From: JAPOUP01 sp965203605
Lineage (GTDB): Bacteria > Pseudomonadota > Alphaproteobacteria > Rhodobacterales > Rhodobacteraceae
Assembly: GCA_965203605.1 (NCBI GenBank)
Contig: OZ241902.1
Location: 3,844,001 to 3,908,000 of the forward strand
Length of the DNA stretch: 64,000 bases
Direction of reading: 5' to 3'
How positions within the stretch are numbered: position 1 is the stretch's first letter; every line of letters starts with the position of its first letter. A program made the translations under genes and the position numbers. Below the pieces are notes generated by a model. It saw only the letters and a program-made list of their open reading frames with translations. It was not told where the DNA came from and did not search any database. This document shows positions 37,229 to 46,682 of this stretch, in pieces.

Positions 37229-37543
37229 CCCCTACCGTGTCAGCATCGATCTTTGGCCGAAGCCGCACTTTCAGCAATGATCGCCTCAATTCGTGTGCGG
37301 GGTTCGCTCAGATGAGACGGGGCCATTTCCGGCCGAGGTCGTGCCGCCTCACGTGATCTTTCCGGTACCGTGACGCCCTCGCCATCTTCGCTCACCTCCG
37401 GTGCCTCCTCGCAGGCCCAACCTCCACGATTGGTCGAGACAACCATGTTTCAGCACCGCCTGACGAAATTCGAGTGTTCCCGACCTCCACTGCATTCTCT
37501 TTTCCAGTAAGTTCGCACAAAGCGCTTGTTCGATAGTGAATAC

Positions 37544-37555
37544 TAGTATACTAGA
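37544..37555. promoter_or_regulatory. candidate GntR/FCD operator CTAGTATACTAG
   Basis: A perfect 12-bp palindrome with a GTATAC core, 48 bp before the importer ATPase start. FCD regulators of the UxuR/ExuR kind bind palindromes with the same core. Assignment to the neighbouring GntR protein is inference. Confidence 0.5.
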
Positions 37556-37602
37556 TTACGCAAACGACGTTGCGAATAGCATCAAGGCGGGTGCCGGGAG
37601 CT

Positions 37603-38685
37603 ATGGCGGGAGTATCGATAGAGCGCGTATCCAAGCGCTATGGCGCGGTGCAGGTCGTGCACGGCATCGACCTTGACGTCGCTGAACGGGAATTCACCGT
37701 GCTGGTCGGTCCTTCCGGATGCGGGAAATCCACGACATTGCGAATGATTGCCGGACTGGAGGAAGTCTCGGAGGGCACGGTCAGGATCAACGGCAGGGTG
37801 GTCAACCGGATCGCGCCGAAGGACCGGGACGTGGCGATGGTCTTTCAGAACTACGCACTCTATCCCCACCTGAATGTTGCTGACAACATGGCATTCGGTC
37901 TGAGGATTCGACGGATGCCAAAGGCGGAAATCAAGACCGCCATAGCCGAAGTGGCGCAAGTCCTGGGGTTGACCGAATACCTTGGACGTCGGCCAGCGGA
38001 TCTGTCAGGCGGGCAAAGGCAACGCGTCGCTATGGGCCGTGCGATCGTTCGTCATCCGAAGGTCTTTCTGTTTGACGAGCCGCTCTCGAATCTTGATGCG
38101 AAGCTTCGCACCCAGATGCGGGCCGAGATCAAACGACTTCACAACCGGCTGGGCGTGACCTCCATCTATGTCACTCACGATCAGGTCGAGGCGATGACGC
38201 TGGCCGATCGAATCGTTGTCATGAACGACGGTAGCATCGAACAGTTCGGCACGCCGATGGAGTTGTTCAACAACCCTGCAAATACGTTTGTGGCCGGCTT
38301 CCTCGGCGCACCGCCGATGAACCAGTTCAAAGGCAGATTGACGGAGCGGGGGGCCCGAATCGGTGGTCATGAGCTCAAGTTTGCCGGAACTGAGAGTGAA
38401 GCGGGACGCCAGGTGGTGGTAGGAATCCGTCCGGAGCATGTCTCGCTCAAGGCCGACCCGGGGACGTCAGCGTTGCCGATCACGCTCGAATTGATCGAGC
38501 CGCTTGGATCGGAGGCGCTGCTGCACACGAGGTTCGGTGACGTACCCATGGTGCTGAAGGTCGATACACACGGTGATGTCGGCCACCTTTCTGACATCAG
38601 TGAAGTCCATGTGCCCGCGGCGCTGGTCCATGTCTTCGACGGCGAAAGCGGCAAGTCACTCCGCCCGAAAGGTGTTTTCGCATGA
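37603..38685 (+). CDS. oligosaccharide ABC transporter ATP-binding protein (UgpC/MalK/AlgS type)
   Basis: 360 residues. Walker A is VGPSGCGKSTTLRMIAGLEE, the Q-loop VFQNYALYPHL, the signature LSGGQRQRVAMGRAI, Walker B VFLFDEPLSNLDAKLR and the H-loop YVTHDQVEAM. A C-terminal TOBE/regulatory domain (VVVGIRPEHVSL) is of normal length. The start at 37603 has GGGAG 3 bp before it; in-frame ATG-less codons upstream have no similarity. First gene of the uronate-oligosaccharide operon; its stop overlaps the next start (ATGA). Confidence 0.9.
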   Translation: MAGVSIERVSKRYGAVQVVHGIDLDVAEREFTVLVGPSGCGKSTTLRMIAGLEEVSEGTVRINGRVVNRIAPKDRDVAMVFQNYALYPHLNVADNMAFGLRIRRMPKAEIKTAIAEVAQVLGLTEYLGRRPADLSGGQRQRVAMGRAIVRHPKVFLFDEPLSNLDAKLRTQMRAEIKRLHNRLGVTSIYVTHDQVEAMTLADRIVVMNDGSIEQFGTPMELFNNPANTFVAGFLGAPPMNQFKGRLTERGARIGGHELKFAGTESEAGRQVVVGIRPEHVSLKADPGTSALPITLELIEPLGSEALLHTRFGDVPMVLKVDTHGDVGHLSDISEVHVPAALVHVFDGESGKSLRPKGVFA

Positions 38686-39644
38686 GCGATGTGGGAGGGA
38701 GCCGACAGGAGCCTGCGGGTCGCACCCTAAAGGATCGGCTGGTCTGGCTTTCCGACCACTTCAGGCGTGAATGGCAGATATACCTGATGCTCGCGCCGAC
38801 CGTCATCTGGTTCATTCTGTTTCTCTACAAGCCGATGTACGGACTTCAGATCGCGTTCAAGGATTACTCGATCTTCCGCGGCGTCGCTGACAGCCCTTGG
38901 ATCGGTACCGAGCACTTTGAATTCCTGTTCTCGAATGACCAGTTCATCCGCGCGGTGATGAACACCGTCAAGATCAGTGCTCTGAACCTGCTCTTTGGAT
39001 TCCCTGCGCCGATCATTCTGGCGCTGATGTTCAACGAGATTCTGAACATTTCCTATAAGCGGGTGGCGCAGACCATCGTCTATCTGCCGCATTTCATCTC
39101 ATCGGTGATCATCGCCGGAATCGTGATCACGGCGTTCTCGCCCACCGCCGGCATAGTCAACACAATCCTGGGCTGGTTCGGGTTCGATTCCATCTATTTC
39201 CTCACCCGACCCGAATGGTTCCGCCCGATTTTCATTGGCACTGGCATCTGGCAGGAGGCGGGCTTTGGCTCAATCGTCTTTCTCGCCGCGATCGCCGGAG
39301 TGAACCCATCGCTGTATGAAAGCGCCGTCGTCGATGGAGCCAGTCGCTGGCAGATGATGTGGAAGATCACCATTCCCTGCATCCTGCCTACGATCCTGAT
39401 CATGCTGATCATTCGCATCGGCAATATCATGGAGGTGTCGTTCGAGCTGATCATCCTTCTCTATCAGCCGGCCACCTACTCGACTGCGGATGTGGTCAAC
39501 ACCTTTATCTACCGACAGGGCCTGCAATCGGGTCAGTATGACATGGCCGCGGCGGCGGGATTGTTCAACGCCGTCGTAGCCTTCGTTCTGGTAATGGCCG
39601 CCAATTCGATATCGCGTCGCTTCTCGCGCACGTCGCTGTGGTGA
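38682..39644 (+). CDS. oligosaccharide ABC transporter permease (LplB/AlgM1 type)
   Basis: 320 residues with six predicted membrane helices, the first being QIYLMLAPTVIWFILFLYKP. It contains the LplB-type sequence PMYGLQIAFKDYSIFRG, a long periplasmic loop, and the EAA motif YESAVVDGASRWQMMWKITI. Such permeases pair with a YtcP-like partner to import di- and oligosaccharides of uronates; AlgM1/AlgM2 of Sphingomonas sp. A1 are the studied example. Translationally coupled to the ATPase gene. Confidence 0.85.
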   Translation: MSDVGGSRQEPAGRTLKDRLVWLSDHFRREWQIYLMLAPTVIWFILFLYKPMYGLQIAFKDYSIFRGVADSPWIGTEHFEFLFSNDQFIRAVMNTVKISALNLLFGFPAPIILALMFNEILNISYKRVAQTIVYLPHFISSVIIAGIVITAFSPTAGIVNTILGWFGFDSIYFLTRPEWFRPIFIGTGIWQEAGFGSIVFLAAIAGVNPSLYESAVVDGASRWQMMWKITIPCILPTILIMLIIRIGNIMEVSFELIILLYQPATYSTADVVNTFIYRQGLQSGQYDMAAAAGLFNAVVAFVLVMAANSISRRFSRTSLW

Positions 39645-39653
39645 GGTGCGCCA

Positions 39654-40532
39654 ATGAACATGAATCTCTATTCCCGGGGCGACAGAATATTTGCCTTGGC
39701 GACATCCGTCCTGATCGGCATGTTCACTGTAGCGACGCTCTACCCGTTCATCTACATCGCGGCGGTGTCCTTCAGCTCGGGCTTTGCCGCCACTGCGGGG
39801 AAGGTCGTGCTGACACCGATCGATGCGACGGTCGCAGCCTACGGGCATGTACTGGTCGATCCGACATTCTGGCGTTCCTACGCCAACACGTTCATCTATA
39901 CAATCGGTGGCACTGCGATGAGCCTGGTCATCATAGTCCCGGGAGCCTATGCGCTGTCGCGGCCAGCGCTTTTGGGACGGCGGTTTTTCAATCTCTTCAT
40001 TGCATTCACGATGTGGTTCAACGCCGGTTTGATCCCGTTCTTTCTGAATATGCGCGATCTTGGCCTCCTCGACAGCTATTTTGGGATCATCATCGGGTTC
40101 GCCTGCAATGCGTTCAACATAATCCTGCTGAGAAACTTCTTCGAAAGCATTCCCCGGAGCTTCGAAGAAGCGGCGCGCATGGACGGAGCGAACGAGTTCC
40201 AGATACTCTGGAAAGTCTACGTTCCGCTGTCCAAGCCCGCGATCGCGACGATCACGCTGTTCTGCATCGTGTCGCGCTGGAACGGATTCTTCTGGGCGAT
40301 GGTTCTGCTGCAAAGCGAGGAGAAGATTCCGCTCCAGGTCTTCCTGCGCCATACGATCGCAACGCTTTCCGACGACCAGGAATTCACCACTACGCTTCTC
40401 GACCAACCCTACAGCGTCGAAACGGTGACCGCTGCGATCATCGTCTGTTCGATCATCCCTGTCCTGATCGTCTACCCGTTCATACAGAGATACTTCGAGA
40501 AGGGAATCCTTCTCGGAGGAGTGAAAGAGTAA
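39654..40532 (+). CDS. oligosaccharide ABC transporter permease (YtcP/AlgM2 type)
   Basis: 292 residues, six membrane helices. It starts NMNLYSRGDRIFALATSVLI, has TLYPFIYIAAVSFSSGFAAT in the first helix and loop, and the EAA motif FEEAARMDGANEFQILWKVY. It ends QRYFEKGILLGGVKE, the standard ending of carbohydrate permeases of this group (...KG...GAVKG). Nine base pairs separate it from the first permease gene. Confidence 0.85.
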   Translation: MNMNLYSRGDRIFALATSVLIGMFTVATLYPFIYIAAVSFSSGFAATAGKVVLTPIDATVAAYGHVLVDPTFWRSYANTFIYTIGGTAMSLVIIVPGAYALSRPALLGRRFFNLFIAFTMWFNAGLIPFFLNMRDLGLLDSYFGIIIGFACNAFNIILLRNFFESIPRSFEEAARMDGANEFQILWKVYVPLSKPAIATITLFCIVSRWNGFFWAMVLLQSEEKIPLQVFLRHTIATLSDDQEFTTTLLDQPYSVETVTAAIIVCSIIPVLIVYPFIQRYFEKGILLGGVKE

Positions 40533-40560
40533 CCCCAACAACCGCAAAAAGGAGGATTCC

Positions 40561-42123
40561 ATGCGAAGACTGAGTTTAACGGCAGCCCTGTCTGTGGGTA
40601 CAGCAATGACGCTACCGGCGTTTGCCGATGGTCATCTGAAGATCGTCGACGAACCGCTCGAGCTGACGATTCAGATGAATCACGCCCGCTACCCGGTCTA
40701 TGATGAGACCTGGCCGGTCGAGATCGAGGCACGGAAGCTGACCAACATCCACCTGATCAACGACACGGTGGGTGCCAACATGCGAACAAGCGAAAACACT
40801 GGCCGGACCGAAGCGCTCAACCTGATGCTGGCATCAGGCCATATCCCGGACATTGTTGGCTCAAGCAGGATCAAGGACTTCGTCAATCAGTACGGGCCGG
40901 AGGGCGCCTTCCTTCCGCTCAACGACCTCATCGACGAACATGCGCCGAACCTGAAGAAGTTCTTCAGCGAACGGCCTGAAATCCAATCGGCGATCTCGGC
41001 GGCGGACGGCAACTTCTATTACATCCCCTATCTTCCCGATGGAAAATATGGCCGTGCCTATTTTATCCGCTACGATTGGCTGGATAAGCTTGGACTGGAC
41101 GTGCCGGAAACCGTCGACGAGTACAAAGCGGTTCTGGAAGCTTTCCGTGATGGCGACCCCAACGGTAACGGCCTTCGGGACGAGGTGCCGTATTTTGCCC
41201 GTCAATGGCCTGAGCTGATCCGATTGGTAACGCTTTGGGATGGCCGTTCGTCAGGTTCGGACACCTATCATGATTTCTACGTCGACAACGGCCAGATCAG
41301 GCATCCCTACGCTGGTGAAGGCTATCGCGAAGGCATCAGGAACCTGGCCCAATGGTATGCCGAAGGCCTGATCGACCCCGAGATCTTCACTCGAGGAAGT
41401 TCCGCCCGCGATTATCTGCTCAGCGAGAATCTCGGTGGCGCGACGCACGATTGGTTCGCCTCAACTTCGGGGTACAACAGGCTTTCGAGCGAGATCGAGG
41501 GCTTCTCGTTTCGGGCGCTGGCACCGCCAGCCTCGATCACAGGAAAGCGCATCGAAGAGCATCGCCGCATCCCGATCAAGCCCGATGGCTGGGCAATCGG
41601 TGCAACCAACGAGCATCCCGTGGAGACCATCAAGTATTTTGACTTCTGGTTTACGGAGGAAGGTCGTCGCCTGGCCAATTTCGGCGTGGAAGGCATGCAA
41701 TACACCATGGTTGATGGTGAGCCGAAATTCACGGAGGAATTCCTGAACAATGGCCAACCGGTGAACAACCAGCTGTACGCTGTTGGTTCGCAGCTCCATG
41801 CTCGCGGATACTTCTAGGATTACAATTATGAGATCCAATGGTCGAACGAGTTCGCGCTGGAGGGAATCGCCCTCTACGACGAAGGCGACTACCTGATCGA
41901 CCAGTTCCTGGGCGTCGCGTTCTCCCCGGATGAGCAGAAAGTCTATGATCGACATTGGGGGTCGGTTCGCGACTATATGTTGGAGCGTCAACAGGCATGG
42001 ATCCTTGGCTCGGGCGATGTCGAAGCGGACTGGGACGGCTATGTGGCCCAGCTGGACAAGCTTGGCCTCAATGACGTCCTGGCGGTCATGCAGTCGGCCT
42101 ATGACCGTCAGTACGGCGGTTGA
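40561..42123 (+). pseudogene. LplA/AlgQ-type solute-binding protein with an in-frame amber codon
   Basis: AAGGAGG at 40549-40555 precedes ATG 40561. A signal peptide (SVGTAMTLPAFA) is followed by the binding protein. GDPNGNGLRDEVPYFARQ matches the EF-hand-like calcium site of AlgQ1/AlgQ2. At 41815-41817 the frame hits TAG after LYAVGSQLHARGYF, then continues DYNYEIQWSNEFALEG and runs about 100 residues to AVMQSAYDRQYGG and TGA. The downstream part has clear family character, so CAG-to-TAG is the likely change. The truncated protein (418 of 520 residues) would lack part of the C-terminal lobe, disabling uptake unless the amber codon is read through. Confidence 0.85.
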
Positions 42124-42184
42124 GCCAAATCTGTCGGCGGGTGGCTTTCGCTGCCCGCCGAATATCGATTGCACGGATAACCGG

Positions 42185-44497
42185 ATGTCCAACAGGTACA
42201 CGAAAACAAGCGATCTTGGGCCGCTCGATCAGCCCGCGGCGGGTCGACTGATGATCCAGTACGCGCCCCACGAAACGAGCGGGATCATCGAGAACCCACC
42301 GCGCTTCACTTGGTTGCCGGATATCGACGACAACGCACGTTTCGTGCTGAAAGTCAGTGGTGACGGCCAGGAACGAATATATTCGGACATCCCGATCAAC
42401 TATTTCACGCCGCCGGAAGCGCTGCCGCCTGGTGACTATGTCTGGGCCTATGCCGCTTGGAAGGACGGTGCGCAGGCCTCGAACTGGAGTGCCGAGCGTC
42501 GCTTTTCAATGACGTCGGGACTTCCCACGACGCCGCTGCCCATCAGGGCGGAACGGTTTGGATCGGTACCCACGACCCACCCGCGCCTCTGGCTGGACCA
42601 GGACAGGCTCGACGCCTTTCGTGCGGCTCTTGAGATCGACCCTGACCATTGCGGCTGGACGAAGTTCCTTGAGGAATCTGTCAAGCCCTGGGTTGGCAGA
42701 AAACCTATGCAGGAACCGGCACCCTATCCGAACAACAGGCGCGTCGCCTCGATCTGGAGGCAGACCTATATCGACCTTCAGGAACTCATTTATTCGATTC
42801 GCCACCAGGCGGTGGCCGGAGCCGTATTGCGGGATGAGGACTTAACCAACAACGCAAAGGTCTGGCTTTTGGAAGCGGCGTCATGGGATCCGGACGGAGT
42901 CACCTCCCGCGCCTATACCGACGAATGGGCTTTCCGAGTGAATCTCGCACTGGCCTGGGGCTACGACTGGCTCCATGATGAACTCAGCGACGAGGAGCGC
43001 AGGGCCGTCCGCGCGGCGCTACTTGCCCGAACCCGACAGGTGGCCGAGCATTGCATCGGCAACGCCCGCATTTCGACATTTCCCTATGACAGTCACGCTG
43101 TCCGTTCCGTCTCATTGGTTCTCGTTCCGGCCTGTCTGGCGCTTCTCGGCGACGAACCGGAGGCAGAGGATTGGCTCAATTTCGCTGTCGAGTTCCTCTA
43201 CACACTATATTCGCCCTGGGGCGATGGCGATGGTGGCTGGGCCGAAGGTACGAACTACTGGATGATGGGCATCGCCTATCTGATCGATGCTGCGAACCAG
43301 TTACGGAGCGCAACGGGTCTGGATCTGTTCCAACGCCCTTTCCTGCAGAAGACCGGAGACTTCCCGCTATACTGCAAGGCTCCCGGTACGCGGCGTGCGA
43401 CCTTCGGTGACGACAGCACCATCGGTGATCCTCCTGGGATCAAGTGCGCCCACAACATGCGTCAGCTTGGAGGTGTGACCGCAAATCCGGCCTATCAATG
43501 GTATTTTGAGGAAATCGTCAGGAACGATCCGGGCACGGAGAAGGCCTTTTACAACTGGGGCTGGTGGGACCTGAATTTCGACGAACTTGTTTTCAGGCAC
43601 AGCTATGCGCCGGTCAAGGCAAGTCCGCCCACCGAAAGGCTCCGCCATTTCAGGGGCATTGGTTGGGTGGGCATCCAGAAACATCCCGAGGATCCGGATC
43701 GGCACATCCAGTTCGTGTTCAAGTCCAGCCCCTATGGTGCAATCAGTCACAGCCACGGCGACCAGAACGCATTCTGCCTGGCAGCGTATGGTGAGGATTT
43801 GGCGATACAGTCTGGCCATTATGTTGCTTTTGGAAGTTCCATGCACATGGATTGGCGTCGCCAGACGCGATCCAAGAATGCCATCCTGATTAACGGAAGG
43901 GGCCAATACGCGGGCAAGGACAAGGCACGGGCTTTGGCTGCTTCGGGCGAGATTGTCGAGGCGCGCGAATACGATGATCATATCTTCATCCGAGGTGACG
44001 CTACGGCCGCCTACTGCAGCCTTTCCCCTGAGGTTACGCTCGTGCAGCGCGACATCTATTTTGTCCATGATGAGTACTTCGTAATGGTTGACACGGTAAA
44101 TGCCGACGCGCCTGTCACCATCGATTGGCTACTACATGTCAACGATGCGATGGAACTTGGCAGCAACAGCTTCCGTTATGTCGGGGAACGGGCGGGGTTT
44201 TACGGCAAGGTTCTCTGGTCAGAGGCAGGTGTCGGCAAGCTGGACCAAGTCACCGGCTTCCCCGGGGTCGATCCCAAGGACTATGAAGGTCTGCCGGTGA
44301 GCACCCACCTCAAGGTTAGCTTTCCAGAAACCGAATGTCACCGTATCGCGGTGCTTCTGGTGCCATACTCCATGAGTGCGCCGAAGCGCGTCTTCAGTTT
44401 CCTTGATGACCAAGGATACGACGTCAATCTCTACCTCACCGACGCCTTGGACCGTTCGTTCCGAGTCATCGTTCCGAAATCGTTCGCGGCCACTTGA
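42185..44497 (+). CDS. heparinase II/III-family polysaccharide lyase (DUF4962 + Hepar_II_III)
   Basis: 770 residues from ATG 42185. Residues 1-130 form a fibronectin-like beta region (GIIENPPRFTWLPD). An alpha/alpha toroid follows (TTHPRLWLDQDRLDAFRAAL; DEWAFRVNLALAWGYDWLHD; RISTFPYDSHAVRSVSLVLV; GDGDGGWAEGTNYWMMGIAY). The C-terminal beta-sandwich has GAISHSHGDQNAFCLAAYGE, with the His-rich catalytic/zinc region of HepB-like lyases. No signal peptide is visible, so it probably acts on imported oligosaccharides in the cytoplasm. Lyases of this type cleave 4-linked uronates by beta-elimination. The exact polymer (heparan, chondroitin, hyaluronan or alginate-like) cannot be told from sequence alone. 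Confidence 0.85.
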   Translation: MSNRYTKTSDLGPLDQPAAGRLMIQYAPHETSGIIENPPRFTWLPDIDDNARFVLKVSGDGQERIYSDIPINYFTPPEALPPGDYVWAYAAWKDGAQASNWSAERRFSMTSGLPTTPLPIRAERFGSVPTTHPRLWLDQDRLDAFRAALEIDPDHCGWTKFLEESVKPWVGRKPMQEPAPYPNNRRVASIWRQTYIDLQELIYSIRHQAVAGAVLRDEDLTNNAKVWLLEAASWDPDGVTSRAYTDEWAFRVNLALAWGYDWLHDELSDEERRAVRAALLARTRQVAEHCIGNARISTFPYDSHAVRSVSLVLVPACLALLGDEPEAEDWLNFAVEFLYTLYSPWGDGDGGWAEGTNYWMMGIAYLIDAANQLRSATGLDLFQRPFLQKTGDFPLYCKAPGTRRATFGDDSTIGDPPGIKCAHNMRQLGGVTANPAYQWYFEEIVRNDPGTEKAFYNWGWWDLNFDELVFRHSYAPVKASPPTERLRHFRGIGWVGIQKHPEDPDRHIQFVFKSSPYGAISHSHGDQNAFCLAAYGEDLAIQSGHYVAFGSSMHMDWRRQTRSKNAILINGRGQYAGKDKARALAASGEIVEAREYDDHIFIRGDATAAYCSLSPEVTLVQRDIYFVHDEYFVMVDTVNADAPVTIDWLLHVNDAMELGSNSFRYVGERAGFYGKVLWSEAGVGKLDQVTGFPGVDPKDYEGLPVSTHLKVSFPETECHRIAVLLVPYSMSAPKRVFSFLDDQGYDVNLYLTDALDRSFRVIVPKSFAAT

Positions 44498-44523
44498 GTG
44501 TCGTTGTCAGAAAGGAAAGTTCA

Positions 44524-45273
44524 ATGAAGTTTAGCGGAAAGACAGCCGTCGTCACCGGCGGCGGGCGCGATATTGGTCGAGCATGTGCCGTGCGCCTTGC
44601 GGAAGAAGGTGCGATGGTTGCAATCAACTACCACAAATCCGCCGAAGGAGCCGATAGTGCCGTGGATGAGATCACAGCCAGTGGCGGCCGGGCGTTGGCG
44701 CTTCAGGGAGACATGACGAATTCGGCAGACGTCGCCTCATTCGTCAATGCGGCGCGTCGGGAATTGAGCGAAACGATCGACATACTTGTGCATGTAACCG
44801 GAGGATTGGTCGCACGCAGGAAGATCACCGAAATGGACGAGGAACATTGGCATACGGTGATGAACCTGAACGCGACGTCGTTCTTCCTTGCCGTGAATGC
44901 GGTGGTTCCACATATGACAAACGGCGGTGCAATAGTTAGTCTCGCCAGCCAGGCCGGACGCGACGGTGGAGGGCCGGGAGCAATTCCCTACGGTGCATCA
45001 AAAGGTGCACTGATGACAATGACCCGCGGGCTGGCCAAGGAACTCGGACCCGAGATCAGGGTCAATTCAGTCTGCCCGGGAATGATCGATACTGATTTCC
45101 ACAACGTTTTCACAAAACCGGAGGTGCGTGCACATGTTGCAAACATCACGCCACTGAAACGCGAGGGCACGTCCCGGGACGTTGCCAACCTGGTCGCCTA
45201 TCTCGCCTCCGAAGACGCGGCATTCATCACTGGTGCCAATGTCGACATCAACGGTGGCACACTGTTTTCATAG
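44524..45273 (+). CDS. short-chain dehydrogenase/reductase (KduD/FabG-like)
   Basis: 249 residues. The cofactor motif is TAVVTGGGRDIGRACAVRLA (T-G-x3-G-x-G), with NINLNATSFF-type strand MNLNATSFFL, the catalytic Ser in VSLASQAGRD and the Y-x3-K pair in PYGASKGALMTMTRGLA. The end AAFITGANVDINGGTLFS is standard. In uronate pathways a KduD or DEH-reductase-type SDR reduces the keto-sugar formed after unsaturated uronate opens, which fits its place between the lyase and the GH88 gene. The start ATG 44524 follows AGAAAGGAAAG. Confidence 0.85.
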   Translation: MKFSGKTAVVTGGGRDIGRACAVRLAEEGAMVAINYHKSAEGADSAVDEITASGGRALALQGDMTNSADVASFVNAARRELSETIDILVHVTGGLVARRKITEMDEEHWHTVMNLNATSFFLAVNAVVPHMTNGGAIVSLASQAGRDGGGPGAIPYGASKGALMTMTRGLAKELGPEIRVNSVCPGMIDTDFHNVFTKPEVRAHVANITPLKREGTSRDVANLVAYLASEDAAFITGANVDINGGTLFS

Positions 45274-45282
45274 GGTTTGGGC

Positions 45283-46494
45283 ATGTCTTTCAACGATCCT
45301 GCTGATACCGGTCAATCCCACTCCACGCTCGCGTTGTTTCAACCACCGACAGCGCGGAAGCCGTTATTTGCCATGGCTTTGAGTCGGGTAATCGCCAAGA
45401 TCGGACAGCTTGTACAGGTCTTCGGTCTGCGCAATCCAAGGATGGGGATAGATGGAACCCACACCTACGAGTTCTGTACCGAAGACGAATGGGTTGCTGG
45501 CTTCTGGCCCGGTCAACTTTGGCTCACCTATTCTCTGACCGGAGACGAACGGCTCAGGAACTCCGCACGTGCCCGGCGTGGATACTTCCAGCGCGTGCTC
45601 GAAAACCCTGCTTGGCACGACCACGACCTTGGGTTTCTATTCCTTCTGTCCTGTGTCGCAGATTTCAAGCTGACTGGTTCCGACGGCGCCCGGACCATGG
45701 CGTTGCGCGCCGCCGACTTCCTTGCGGCTCGTTGGCGCCAGCCCATGCCATTCCTGATGTGCTGGAACCCGATGCGGAGGGACAGTCCGGACTTCGCTGC
45801 ACGCAAGACCCGCACGCTCAACATTGACAGTCTGCAGGGAATGTCACTGCTCTACTGGGCACACCGGGAAACCGGGCAGCGATCCTTTCTGGACATTGCG
45901 GACATGCACAACGAAACTGCGCTCAGGTATCTGATCCGCGACGACTTCAGTTCGTATCACTGCTACGAGTTCGATTCCGCCACGGGTGAGCCAATCCGGG
46001 GTTATACCCATCAAGGTCTCGGCGATGAGAGCTGCTGGTCACGAGGGCAGGCATGGGGGATTCATGGATTGGCCCAAAGTTTCCTGAACACCGGGAATGT
46101 AGCGTTTCGCGACACGGCGGCCCGGATGGCCGATTATGTTTCAGGCAAACTCCCTGAAGACGGTGTGCCCTTTTGGGACTATGATCTGTCAATCGACAGC
46201 CATCCCTATCGGGACTCTTCGGCGGGCGCCGTCACAGCCTCGGGTCTCTATGCGCTGGCGCGGGGATTCGGTCATGGGGACGATGCCAGGAAATACACCG
46301 AACTTGCTGATCGCATTCTTCTTGGCTTGGTGGAGCACTGCGATATTTCAGGGATTCCGGAAGCCGAAGGACTTCTGAAACAGGGGGCGGCATATGTTGG
46401 AATTGGGTGCGCTGACAACCTCTTGCCCTATGGTGACTACTATTACCTTGAGGCGTTGATGCGGGCAGTTGGCCATACAGAATTTTTCTGGTGA
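45283..46494 (+). CDS. GH88 unsaturated glucuronyl hydrolase
   Basis: 403 residues. The alpha6/alpha6 barrel motifs of GH88 are visible: DEWVAGFWPGQLWLTYSLTG, HDLGFLFLLSCVAD (first conserved Asp), TRTLNIDSLQGMSLLYWAHR (catalytic Asp), DESCWSRGQAWGIHGLAQ and SSAGAVTASGLYALARG. The enzyme hydrates the vinyl-ether of the unsaturated uronate left by lyases and releases 4-deoxy-5-keto-uronate. ATG 45283 is preferred over a TTG 6 bp earlier. No signal peptide, so cytoplasmic. It closes the importer-lyase-SDR operon. Confidence 0.9.
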   Translation: MSFNDPADTGQSHSTLALFQPPTARKPLFAMALSRVIAKIGQLVQVFGLRNPRMGIDGTHTYEFCTEDEWVAGFWPGQLWLTYSLTGDERLRNSARARRGYFQRVLENPAWHDHDLGFLFLLSCVADFKLTGSDGARTMALRAADFLAARWRQPMPFLMCWNPMRRDSPDFAARKTRTLNIDSLQGMSLLYWAHRETGQRSFLDIADMHNETALRYLIRDDFSSYHCYEFDSATGEPIRGYTHQGLGDESCWSRGQAWGIHGLAQSFLNTGNVAFRDTAARMADYVSGKLPEDGVPFWDYDLSIDSHPYRDSSAGAVTASGLYALARGFGHGDDARKYTELADRILLGLVEHCDISGIPEAEGLLKQGAAYVGIGCADNLLPYGDYYYLEALMRAVGHTEFFW

Positions 46495-46682
46495 GGGCCT
46501 CGAACCGCGCTTCGCCGACAGCCCATTGTCAAGTGAGCGGAGACCCAGGACGGAGCGCGACTCATACCGACCACGGCTCCACGAAACTGGAAGGCTGAGC
46601 TAAGAGGTTGGCCGAAAATGTGGATGGTCTCCGCCAGATGTGGTATCTCCGTGTCAGAATGCAACCAGACAGGGAGGCTACC

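Noticed and set aside
39270..40562. 430-codon minus-strand frame across two permease genes
   Set aside because: Antisense to permeases with clear membrane segments and EAA motifs; no ribosome site or similarity.
33051..41817. Genetic-code reassignment of TAG
   Set aside because: TAG also terminates intact genes in the window (IS110 transposases, FGGY kinase, large RTX protein), and other broken genes have TAA or TGA at conserved codons.
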